A DNA stretch of 64,000 nucleotides from Symploca sp. SIO1C2 (lineage in GTDB: Bacteria; Cyanobacteriota; Cyanobacteriia; Cyanobacteriales; Coleofasciculaceae): assembly GCA_010672925.1 (NCBI GenBank), contig JAAHFP010000021.1, positions 1 through 64,000 of the forward strand. The letters run 5' to 3'. Position numbers and translations under genes: made by a program. Positions 51,673-59,767 of the stretch are shown piece after piece. The notes beneath the pieces are model-generated. The model was not told the origin of the DNA. It did no database searches and saw nothing but the letters and a program-made list of their open reading frames with translations. How positions within the stretch are numbered: position 1 is the first letter of the stretch; every line of letters starts with the position of its first letter.

Positions 51673-52896
51673 TCAAGCACTTCTCAAAGCGACAATTGGG
51701 TCAAGTTTAGCTGCACGCCTTGCAGGTACAACACCAAAGAATAAGCCAATGCCACCAGAGACACTGACAGCGAGTAGGATTGCTCCAGTGGAGATACTAG
51801 TGGATAAAGGAGTTACCGCACCAATCAGTAAAACACCACCAACACCAATTAGAGTACCTACAATACCACCCGCTGCTGAGAGAATCACCGCTTCGATCAT
51901 AAACTGAACCAGAATATCTTGTTCTGTCGCACCAATAGCTTTACGAAGTCCAATTTCTGAGGTACGCTCTGTTACCGATACCAACATAATATTCATCACC
52001 CCAATACCTCCCACAAGAAGAGATATACTAGCGATCGCTCCTAGCATTAGGGTTAATGCTCCTGTGATAGTATTAACAATAGACAAAATATCTTTTTGAG
52101 TACGGACAAAAAAATCATCTTCGTCAGTAATTTTGTGGCGCAGCCGCAGGAGATTTTCTATCTGAAACTGAGCTTCTCCAGGGTTACCTTCGTCTTTGGC
52201 AGAAACAGAAATCAAACTGACTTGCATACCGTAAGGAGAAGTATTGCCCACCAGTCGGTTAGACATTGTGGTTAAAGGTACATAAGCACGAACATCTTGG
52301 TTAGTGCCCAAACTAGTCCCTTTAGCTTTCATTACTCCCACAATCTGAAAGCTGCCATTTTTAATCCGTAACTGTTTCCCAATCGGATTTTCCGCACCAA
52401 ACAATTGTTCTGCTAATTCAGGTCCTAGTACCGCAATCTGATTGTTGCGCTTGAGGTCTAATTCGGTAATAAATCGCCCTTTAGTTACTTCAAAACTACG
52501 TACTGAAAGAAACTCTGGTGTCGTTCCTACCACTGCAGATTGGGTATTTTTATTGCGGTAGGTAATTAATTGCTGAGCTCTAATCTCAGGAGCCACTTCA
52601 GCAACGGCTCGTACTTGAGATGCAATCGCTTTAGCATCTGCAAAAACCAAAGTTTTAGGAGTTGCAAAACTTGACCTGCGAGTTTCGTTAGAACCAGGAA
52701 TTACGAATAGCACATTTGGCCCTAAAGCTTCAAACTGCTCCGATGCTAGTTTCTGAGCACCTTGTCCAATACCTACCATGGCAATTACTGAAGCATTGCC
52801 AATAATAATACCCAACATTGTTAGTCCACTGCGCAGTTTATTGGCAATTAGCGTGGTGGAAGCCATGGTGATGCTTTCAACAAAATCTACTGTCAT
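51673..52896 (-). CDS. MacB-type ABC exporter permease
   Basis: The protein has 407 residues. One N-terminal helix region (NKLRSGLTMLGIIIGNASVIAMVGIG), a large periplasmic MacB_PCD domain and three C-terminal helices (ISLLVGGIGVMNIMLVSVTERTSEIGLRKAIGA, VILSAAGGIVGTLIGV, ILLAVSVSGGIGLFFGVVPARRAA) are typical of MacB/FtsX-like permeases that do not themselves transport through the helices. There is no fused ATPase; the subunit at 45133-45891 is the likely partner. Caaacaa heptamers follow the stop. Confidence 0.92.
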   Translation of the reverse strand: MTVDFVESITMASTTLIANKLRSGLTMLGIIIGNASVIAMVGIGQGAQKLASEQFEALGPNVLFVIPGSNETRRSSFATPKTLVFADAKAIASQVRAVAEVAPEIRAQQLITYRNKNTQSAVVGTTPEFLSVRSFEVTKGRFITELDLKRNNQIAVLGPELAEQLFGAENPIGKQLRIKNGSFQIVGVMKAKGTSLGTNQDVRAYVPLTTMSNRLVGNTSPYGMQVSLISVSAKDEGNPGEAQFQIENLLRLRHKITDEDDFFVRTQKDILSIVNTITGALTLMLGAIASISLLVGGIGVMNIMLVSVTERTSEIGLRKAIGATEQDILVQFMIEAVILSAAGGIVGTLIGVGGVLLIGAVTPLSTSISTGAILLAVSVSGGIGLFFGVVPARRAAKLDPIVALRSA

Positions 52897-53357
52897 TTGT
52901 TATTTGTTGTTTGTAAAAAATTGTGAATTAGTTCTATATTACGCTCTAGGTTAGTTTTTCACACTAGGGAACTACGTAATTTCACTGAATAAAAAACTGT
53001 AAGGTGGCAAAATTTCCCAAATAAATACTTTTTTCCTCACTGTTGAACAGAAGCAATACCAAAGTTAGGGAATACTTTTCTAGTTATTTTTACTGAGGTA
53101 ATTGCTGCTAGTGTCACCAAGACATTTATTGAAGGTAAAGATAATTTAACTGTAGCCGTTGCTTGTATAAAATCTACCTTATGCTAGACATAGTTATAGG
53201 GTGAACGAGACTAAAACAGAGATAAGCAACTAACTCATCTACTTATAGGCATATTGGATCTTCAGGGAATGCTATATTTCCTGAGTTGGTTCGACAATTA
53301 GAGAGTTGGTTATCAAAGAGTTGTACAAAGTGATAGAGGTAGAAACAAAAAAACTCT
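52897..53357. other. divergent intergenic region
   Basis: It separates the leftward permease and the rightward haloperoxidase, so it should hold both promoters. No repeat, RNA gene or clear promoter boxes are recognised. An 'aggag' directly overlaps the haloperoxidase start region (tgaaggagcg is inside the gene). Confidence 0.35.
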
Positions 53358-55190
53358 ATGAAGGAGCGTCGTCAAAAATCTTTTTCTGTTCGCGTTGAGG
53401 CAGCTGAATTAGCCAAAAGTCGCCAATATCCCAGCCATCAAGCTAATGGGGATGAACAGCGCTACGCAGGAGGGGATAAGTATTTCATGTCCTTTACCAA
53501 AGGTTTAATCCATAACGACCAAACAGGATTATTACAGGATCCAAGAGACTTTGTAGAATTTCGCCGAGCGATCGATGATGGCTTTATTGATCCTTTTACC
53601 GATAGAGTTCGTCATGGTGCTAAGTATCAGGTTGTTAATGATAGGATTAAAGAAGAGAAAGATCCAGATAAACTCGCAAATTTCAGACAGTGGGAAGCTC
53701 CCACCGCAGGGGTTGTACATGAATTAGAAGGACCTGATCCACAAGGGGTCACCATGCCTCCTGCACCGCCACTGTTAGATGCCACTGGCAACACCAACCC
53801 AGAACTAATTTTTGAGATGGCGGAGGTATATGAACTAGCGATTATTCGCGACTTACCTCTGAATAGTTTTGAGAACAATGGTACAGCAGATGCTAAGTTG
53901 CAAGGGTCAATTGAGCGCCTCAATCAACTCGATTACATCAAGGAACAAAACGGAAGACCGCGAAAAGTTAACCCGGAAGGAGAACTTGATGCTCAGACGG
54001 TATTTCGTGGGTCTTCTCCGGGGGTAGAAGTGGGGCCTTATCTGTCTCAATTCCTGTTGATTGGTAACAAAAGCATCAACGGAGAATTGAATGTCCAGGA
54101 TGGGAAAATTACCTATGGTGTTTTGGAAATCAACCAAAAAGTTCCCATAGCCAAACCCAAGCTAGACTATATGACCAAATTGGACGATTATGTTGATGTC
54201 CAGCGGGGAATTCAACAGCCACGAGAAGCATACGATGCAGGACTTCGCTTTATTTACACACCCCGGGACTTAGCAACCTATGTCCACTATGATGCCCTTT
54301 ATCAGGCTTATCTCAATGCTTGTCTGATTCTGTTGGGAATGGGAACTCCTTTCGATCCTGGTTTCGATCATCTCTCTGGAGGCGGTGTAGCAGCAGGAGA
54401 TCCCCAAACTCGCCGCCATGCTAATGGTTTTGCTCTTTATGGCGGTCCCCACATTTTGACCTTGGTGACTGAGGTGGCAACCAGGGCACTCAAGGCTGTT
54501 CGTTTCCAAAAGTTTAACAATCATCTTCGCTTGCGACCAGAAGCCCTAGCAGCACGAGTTGACTTGGTGCGTCGGAAAAATGACTGTCAGATAGAAGAAG
54601 AGATACCAAAGGCGTTGAGCCAATATGTTCAGGTGTTCATCGATAAGCTGACAGCAAATAAAGGACAGTGTCAACTGAGTACTCTGGACGAGATTTGTGC
54701 CATAGCTGATGATAGTTATCTGCTACCAATGGCATTTCCTGAAGGCTCTCCTATGCACCCTGCTTATGGGGCAGGACATGCTACCGTTGCTGGTGCTTGT
54801 GTAACTATTCTCAAGGCATTTTTTGATACTAGTGCAGTGCTGGTCAAGAATTGTAACCAGGATTATCAATTCAAACGTATGGAGAAAAGCGATCAGTTGG
54901 TTGCTTTTCGAGCAGGTAATTGCGGTAGTACCTTGGAAGAAAGCAAAATTGATGACATTTCTGAGGCTCTAACTCTTGAAGGTGAACTCAATAAACTAGC
55001 CGCCAATATTTCCATTGCTCGAAACATGGCAGGAGTCCACTACTTCACCGACTACTACGACAGTATTCGCATGGGAGAGCAAATTGCCATTGGTATTCTT
55101 GAAGAACAAGCATTGACTTATCCAACAGACCCCTTTGTCTTGTCAGTACCAACCTTTGATGGCGATGTTGTGAGAATTGGTGGCCGATAG
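53358..55190 (+). CDS. vanadium-dependent haloperoxidase
   Basis: The protein has 610 residues. The vanadate pocket of the PAP2/haloperoxidase superfamily is complete: Lys385 and Arg393 in KFNNHLRLRPEA, AYGAGH with His474, and Arg555 with His561 in ARNMAGVHYFTD. The spacing and RNMAGVH motif match algal-type bromo/chloroperoxidases. It oxidises halide with H2O2 to a halogenating species. No classical signal peptide is seen. In cyanobacteria such enzymes occur in marine filamentous strains. Halide choice cannot be read with certainty. Nearby polyketide genes make a tailoring role conceivable but unproven. Confidence 0.92.
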   Translation: MKERRQKSFSVRVEAAELAKSRQYPSHQANGDEQRYAGGDKYFMSFTKGLIHNDQTGLLQDPRDFVEFRRAIDDGFIDPFTDRVRHGAKYQVVNDRIKEEKDPDKLANFRQWEAPTAGVVHELEGPDPQGVTMPPAPPLLDATGNTNPELIFEMAEVYELAIIRDLPLNSFENNGTADAKLQGSIERLNQLDYIKEQNGRPRKVNPEGELDAQTVFRGSSPGVEVGPYLSQFLLIGNKSINGELNVQDGKITYGVLEINQKVPIAKPKLDYMTKLDDYVDVQRGIQQPREAYDAGLRFIYTPRDLATYVHYDALYQAYLNACLILLGMGTPFDPGFDHLSGGGVAAGDPQTRRHANGFALYGGPHILTLVTEVATRALKAVRFQKFNNHLRLRPEALAARVDLVRRKNDCQIEEEIPKALSQYVQVFIDKLTANKGQCQLSTLDEICAIADDSYLLPMAFPEGSPMHPAYGAGHATVAGACVTILKAFFDTSAVLVKNCNQDYQFKRMEKSDQLVAFRAGNCGSTLEESKIDDISEALTLEGELNKLAANISIARNMAGVHYFTDYYDSIRMGEQIAIGILEEQALTYPTDPFVLSVPTFDGDVVRIGGR

Positions 55191-55324
55191 GTCTTTATAA
55201 TTGGGGAATAGGGAATGGAGAATGGGGAATAGCCTATCTCCCCTACCTGTTTCTAATACCTATTTAGTTGGGAGATGCATCAAGTTCCTCTCTCCCAGCG
55301 ACCGGAAGTACTGAGGAAACGATG

Positions 55325-55546
55325 CGATCGCGTTTACCATCTCCAGTCTAACTTGTTTCCACCTTGAGTTAAGTAATTTCAATCATACTGGCTTTAAGTT
55401 ATAGCACTACGCGCAATTCAAAATTCAAAAATATACCATGACTAGGTTTCAGGCTTTATTAATGTCTTAACCTAAGTGCGTAGTGCTATACAAAAATAAT
55501 GGATGATTGTGGTGCTGAATTTTTAGGAGATTATGTCGTTTCAGCA
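55325..55546. repeat. direct repeat left of the Uma2 gene (carries an insertion)
   Basis: The stretch beginning 'cgatcgcgtttaccatctcc' and ending 'gtcgtttcagca' is repeated at 56404-56537. This copy is longer by 90 bases because of the small element at 55400-55490. The two repeats bracket the Uma2 gene. Confidence 0.85.
55400..55490. mobile_element. 87-bp MITE-like element with TA duplication
   Basis: The inverted ends TATAGCACTACGC (55400-55412) and GCGTAGTGCTATA (55478-55490) are perfect. The element tagcac...gtgcta (55402-55488) is flanked by TA on both sides, as for IS630/Tc1-type transposition. The second copy of the surrounding repeat (56404-56537) lacks it and reads 'aagttcaaaaaa' across the site, giving a natural empty site. 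Confidence 0.75.
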
Positions 55547-55555
55547 AACCCTAAA

Positions 55556-56140
55556 TTATCTTGCCTCCAGAATCTGTGCAGCAGTCAGCCCCAGTTGAGG
55601 AAAAGTCTGAGAAACAATCTGCTTATTCCCAGAGAACTCAGTTTCCTGATAACTACCATTGACCAACAGTAGTACAATTACAACCCGTGCTTGAGGGTCA
55701 ATAATCCAGTATTCAGGAATACCCCGCTTTTCATACTGCTCTCGCTTTTTAATGTAATCACGTTTGTAGTTGTCATCTTTTTGATTACGGTAGGGGCTAA
55801 CTACCTCAACGACTAACTGTGGGGGCGGCATATCGAGGGTGATAGTACGCCGCTTTTTGGTTAATTTAATGTGTTCTTCTCTCAAGACTACTAGGTCAGG
55901 AAATCGGTTTTGTGGATTGCCTAGGACTTGCAATTCGTAGGGGAGAATCTTAACTAAGCGGCGCTTGATGGATTGAACGAACTCATCCCGTAACCATTCA
56001 ACTATCCAGCCATTTTCTTCACTTTCTGGTGGCACTGGTATTAGCTCCCCATCCCATAGTTCATAACAGTTATCTGTCCCATCGTCATATTGGAGATATT
56101 GTTCAAAGGTCAATTTTACAGGTGTGTGGGTCATTTTCAT
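55556..56140 (-). CDS. Uma2-family (DUF820) PD-(D/E)XK-like protein
   Basis: The protein has 194 residues. LTFEQYLQYDDGTDNCYELWDGELI, NRFPDLVVL (catalytic PD), PPQLVVEVVSP (ExV/K position) and RDYIKKREQYEKRGIPEYWIIDP are the standard Uma2 motifs, and the nuclease-type Asp and Glu are retained. The function of the family is not known; similarity is to restriction endonucleases. It sits between two direct repeats (55325-55546, 56404-56537) that could recombine and delete it. Two start ATGs (56140, 56134) are possible. Confidence 0.88.
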   Translation of the reverse strand: MKMTHTPVKLTFEQYLQYDDGTDNCYELWDGELIPVPPESEENGWIVEWLRDEFVQSIKRRLVKILPYELQVLGNPQNRFPDLVVLREEHIKLTKKRRTITLDMPPPQLVVEVVSPYRNQKDDNYKRDYIKKREQYEKRGIPEYWIIDPQARVVIVLLLVNGSYQETEFSGNKQIVSQTFPQLGLTAAQILEAR

Positions 56141-56163
56141 TTTGGTTTATATGAGAAACTTAA

Positions 56164-56297
56164 ATCTTGCACGCCTGTCGAAAATCTACCGGTGAAGGTA
56201 GGGAATAGGGAACAGTAATAATATTTGACAATTTCAGCATTGGAATTGATTGTTGTAACTGACTCTATTAAGTATTTGTGATGCAAGGGTGCAAGAT
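56164..56297. repeat. ATCTTGCAC/GTGCAAGAT element, copy 3
   Basis: The inverted ends are at 56164-56172 and 56289-56297. The interior 'gacaatttcagcattggaattgattgtt' matches the copies at 7785-7882 and 43701-43852. It lies just upstream of the Uma2 start. Confidence 0.7.
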
Positions 56298-56403
56298 CTC
56301 AGAGAAACGCTATATAACAGATCTAATACCAATTATCGAAAGGTGACCGGGCAGAAGAGAATTACCACCGTTTATCCGAATTTGAAATTACTCAACCGAC
56401 ATA

Positions 56404-56537
56404 CGATCGCGTTTACCATCTCCAGTCTAACTTGTTTCCACCTTAAGTTAAGTAATTTCAATCATACTGGCTGCAAGTTCAAAAAATAGTTGATGATTGT
56501 GGTGCTGGAATTTTTAGGAGATTAGGTCGTTTCAGCA
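56404..56537. repeat. direct repeat right of the Uma2 gene (empty-site copy)
   Basis: It corresponds to 55325-55546 without the 90-base insertion. Similarity is high but not perfect, so the duplication is not brand new. Confidence 0.85.
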
Positions 56538-57326
56538 CTTGAATTAAAAAACGAGAAATGATATAAATATAGTAGTTATGCATTCTTGTAACTTTTTTTC
56601 CTAAAATAGGCCGCTTAAGCCCTACAACCCTGATAATAGCGTGGCAAAGATGGGAAATATTGAGGTTAGAGGGATTTAGGGAAAGTGGCTTGATGACTAA
56701 AAAATTAGCGCGGCTAAATTGAGGCTGTTGACAATCTGTTGATCCTATGGGTGTTAAGGTGAGTGCGATCGCACGGAAATAGGTCAACATAAGCATAAAT
56801 TACCTTTCTCCCTGGAGATTATGTCTTAGTAGTTGCGATCGCGTCGGTTAATCAGAAAGTTTGATTGCTAGGGTCAAATCTTCTTACTTTTGCTTTTTGC
56901 CTATTTTCACAAGTCAATTTCGACAGGAATCCAAGATCTCAGTCAAACTCAGATTGTTGGTATTCAGAACGTCTTTACCGGAATTCCTCGACCTTCTTAG
57001 GTAACGGGATGTCATGCGTGCTGCATGTCTGCTGCATCTATATCTCCAGTATAGTTCAAGGCTATGGGCATTTGAGTGAACAACAGGTACATTTTTTCCT
57101 AGAAATTACCTAAGTCAGTAGTGTGGGCATCTTGTTCGCTCTTAGGAAATGGAGGATGGGGAGAGAAATAGTTTATATGTGCACACCTATTCCATTATTT
57201 GTAATAGTAGCAAAAAATAAGCGTGATTACAAGGGCAAGGGATGCGATCGCTTTTAGATTAGCTACTACGGTGGGTTACTGCGGTACGTTACGCTGCGCT
57301 AACAAACCCTACGATTACTATACCAC
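56538..57326. other. long intergenic region
   Basis: No gene is supported; short frames have no family features. HIP1 or near-HIP1 octamers are present at about 56764, 56836 and 57244. A 'gcggtacgttacgctgcgctaaca' type dispersed repeat lies at 57278-57301 and is present inverted at 27551-27574. Confidence 0.45.
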
Positions 57327-58817
57327 CTAATTCCTAAAGCCTTTTGGTAAAGCAATGAACACCCGTTCTCCCGGCTCTAATCCTTCTAAAATCTCAATTT
57401 GGTCTTGAATGGTTGAGCCAATGGTGACTGACTTAAACTGGGGCTGGTTATCCTCATTAGGAATCATAACACCAGTTTGACCACCTTCGGTAACAACCGC
57501 ACCAATGGGAATCAGCAGAGCGTTACTAACCTTTTCTCCCAAAAAAGTGAGGTCAACTTTCATACCTGAAAGCAATTCTTGTTGAGCTTCCGGTGAAAGG
57601 GCTACTTGCACTTCAAAAGAAATCACTCCACTGTTGTCTTCAACTGCCGCTGATGGTATCCGCTTGACATTACCCTGAAAAACTTGATCAGGAAACGCAT
57701 CAGCGATAATCTCCACAGATTGCCCTGGTTTAATTTGCCCTACATCTACCTCTGTTACTTTAGCAACAACTTTCAGTCCCTGAGATATCTCAACAATGGC
57801 ACTGGAATTTCCCTCTTGTGTTGCGGCAGCTTCTGTCGTTGGAGTCACGAAAGCTCCTTCTACAGCATATTCCTGGCTCACAATTCCCGAAAATGGTGCT
57901 TTAATTACCGTTTCTTCTAACTGAACTTGCACTATTCGCACTTGAGCTTGAGCAGCTTCAACGGCAGCTTGTTGCTGGGTAATTTCTTCTCTTCTCGTAC
58001 CATTGCGTAGCTGTTGTAGGGCAAATGCTGCCTCTTGCACCGAAGCTTGGAGTTGTTCAATTGCTGGAGAGTCGCTGTTTTTGGTATTTTGTATTTGCTC
58101 TAGGCGTTGCTGAGCCTCAGTCAAAGTTGCTTGAGCATTACGAGCCTCTGTTGTTACCTGATCAAATTGATCCTGGGAAATAGCTCCTTGCTCAGACAAA
58201 GAGCGATTGCGCTTGACCCTTCCTTGAGCCAAATTTAGCTGGGAGCGAGCAATTTCCACTTGGGCTTTAGCTTGTTCAATTTCTTTGGGATTACCGGCGA
58301 GAGCCTCATTAAGACGTGCTTGAGCTTGAGTTAGACGTGCTTCGGCTTGGTTAATTTCTTCCGTGCGATTGCCAGCTTGAGCTTGAGCCAGACGTGCTTG
58401 AGTTTGTTTAAGCTCAGCTTGAGCTCTTAACAACTGTGCTTGCAGCTGCTCACTCTCCATCCGTGCCAACTCTTGTCCCTGCTCTATTCTGTCTCCTTGC
58501 TCCACATAAAGCTTTTCCAAAATACCAGCAGTTTTGGGAGAGAGGTTAACATTTTTAATTGCTTCTACTTCACCACTACTAGCAATCCGCAGGGTGAAGT
58601 CTTGGGTCTCCACTGGCACAGTAAGTTCATCAAGGTTAATTTTGCTTGGTCTTGCCGCCATGATGAAGTAACCTGCACCAATCACCACCAAGATTCCAGC
58701 GGTAATTAGCCCGATCAGCCAAGAAAAAGGTCGCTTCACTTTACCAATTTTGGGGATTTCCATGACCAAGGTATTCGGTAGTGCCAATCTCTCTATTTCT
58801 ATCTTAGTGGAGGCCAC
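57327..58817 (-). CDS. HlyD/MacA-type periplasmic adaptor (membrane fusion protein)
   Basis: The protein has 496 residues. One N-terminal helix (PFSWLIGLITAGILVVIGAGYFIM) is followed by a split biotinyl-lipoyl domain (NVNLSPKTAGILEKLYVEQGDRIEQGQ and ETVIKAPFSGIVSQEYAVEGAFV), a long Ala/Gln coiled coil (about residues 110-310) and a beta-barrel region. It connects an ABC permease to an outer-membrane channel. It is the natural partner of the permease at 51673-52896 and ATPase at 45133-45891, about 4.4 kb downstream. The start is a GTG at 58817 without clear ribosome site; ATG 58763 is possible. Confidence 0.9.
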   Translation of the reverse strand: MASTKIEIERLALPNTLVMEIPKIGKVKRPFSWLIGLITAGILVVIGAGYFIMAARPSKINLDELTVPVETQDFTLRIASSGEVEAIKNVNLSPKTAGILEKLYVEQGDRIEQGQELARMESEQLQAQLLRAQAELKQTQARLAQAQAGNRTEEINQAEARLTQAQARLNEALAGNPKEIEQAKAQVEIARSQLNLAQGRVKRNRSLSEQGAISQDQFDQVTTEARNAQATLTEAQQRLEQIQNTKNSDSPAIEQLQASVQEAAFALQQLRNGTRREEITQQQAAVEAAQAQVRIVQVQLEETVIKAPFSGIVSQEYAVEGAFVTPTTEAAATQEGNSSAIVEISQGLKVVAKVTEVDVGQIKPGQSVEIIADAFPDQVFQGNVKRIPSAAVEDNSGVISFEVQVALSPEAQQELLSGMKVDLTFLGEKVSNALLIPIGAVVTEGGQTGVMIPNEDNQPQFKSVTIGSTIQDQIEILEGLEPGERVFIALPKGFRN

Positions 58818-58860
58818 ACAGAGGTCATTGGTGTCAACTTAACCTGAAAAGCGCTTGAAT

Positions 58861-59022
58861 CTGGGGGAGCTGAGGGAGTTGAGGGAGTTGAGGAAGCTGA
58901 GGGAGTTGAGGAAGCTGAGGGAGCTGAGGGGGCTGAGGGGGCTGGGGGAGCTGAGGGGGCTGAGGGGGCTGGGGGAGCTGAGGGAGCTGAGGGAGTTGAG
59001 GAAGCTGAGGGGGCTGGGGGAG
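58861..59022. repeat. 9-bp minisatellite (gctgaggga/gctgaggaa)
   Basis: About 18 units of nine bases directly upstream of the HlyD gene. The same unit forms the core of the mobile element copy at 32561-32712. Nine bases keep frame, so it opens long meaningless frames on both strands. Confidence 0.9.
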
Positions 59023-59077
59023 CTTGAGAATGCTCCTGTCGCTGACTCTTTCTTCTGTTAATCAGGTAGGGTAAGGC

Positions 59078-59224
59078 GGGTGAACGAAATTTTGGGTGGG
59101 ATTTCTTGAGCTTTGTATCCAAAAATTATCAGTTCTCCCTTCTTCCTCCGCTCCTCCGCTCCTCTGCTCCTCTGCTCCTCTGCTCCTCTGCTCCTCCACT
59201 CCCCACCCTTTTTTTCGCTCACCC
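59078..59224. mobile_element. 147-bp MITE-like element, copy C, with perfect 9-bp target duplication
   Basis: GGGTGAACGAAATTTTGGG at the left and CCCTTTTTTTCGCTCACCC at the right form inverted ends. GGGTAAGGC occurs immediately outside both ends (59069-59077 and 59225-59233). The core is a ctcctctg/ctcctccg minisatellite as in copy A. Confidence 0.85.
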
Positions 59225-59767
59225 GGGTAAGGCTACCGGCTCAGTTGAAGTAGAACTTCTCTGGCACTATTAATTGGCAATGGTTGTGACTTAAGTTGAC
59301 ACCAATATACATCGGCGCACCCCTACAATCAAAAATGCTAATCAGATAAAATAAATACTGTTTGAAGGCAACGATCGCTCTTTTTCCCTATTCCCTTGAG
59401 CGAGAAAAGCGATCGCCTACTGTAATAACGGTATGATTTACGGCAGACTCTCTTGACTTCTCTGAGTCAGGAAGGGTAGTGAGATACTTTGGCAAGATAT
59501 CTAGTGTAGCTTGATTGGGAATAGGGAATGGGAAGTTGTACAATCCTTGGTGGAATCTAGTAATACCCTCAATAGTAGGTTGGGTTGTGGTTTTTCTCTA
59601 GTAGTTTAGGCATTTCTACTGATTTGATTCTATGCTTTTAATATCTGTGGCATATTCTTTATCTAGTGAGCTACTGCCTATTTTCTGGCTTTTGACAACT
59701 GGTTTGTGATTTTTGCTCAGGAGATTCAAAAGACGTTTGGCTGTAAGGAGGACTAAGGGAGCAGGGA
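59225..59767. other. intergenic region upstream of the FAAL-PKS gene
   Basis: No gene is supported. A HIP1 site lies near 59409. AAGGGAG at 59755-59761 is a plausible ribosome site, six to seven bases before the ATG at 59768. The promoter of the PKS gene should lie here. Confidence 0.45.

Noticed and set aside
56289-57113. Small frames in the gap before the HlyD gene
   Set aside because: Composition is not protein-like, and one overlaps the terminal repeat of a mobile element and a direct repeat.
58855-59122. Open frames on both strands upstream of the HlyD gene
   Set aside because: The 9-bp minisatellite keeps all frames open; the translations are low-complexity.
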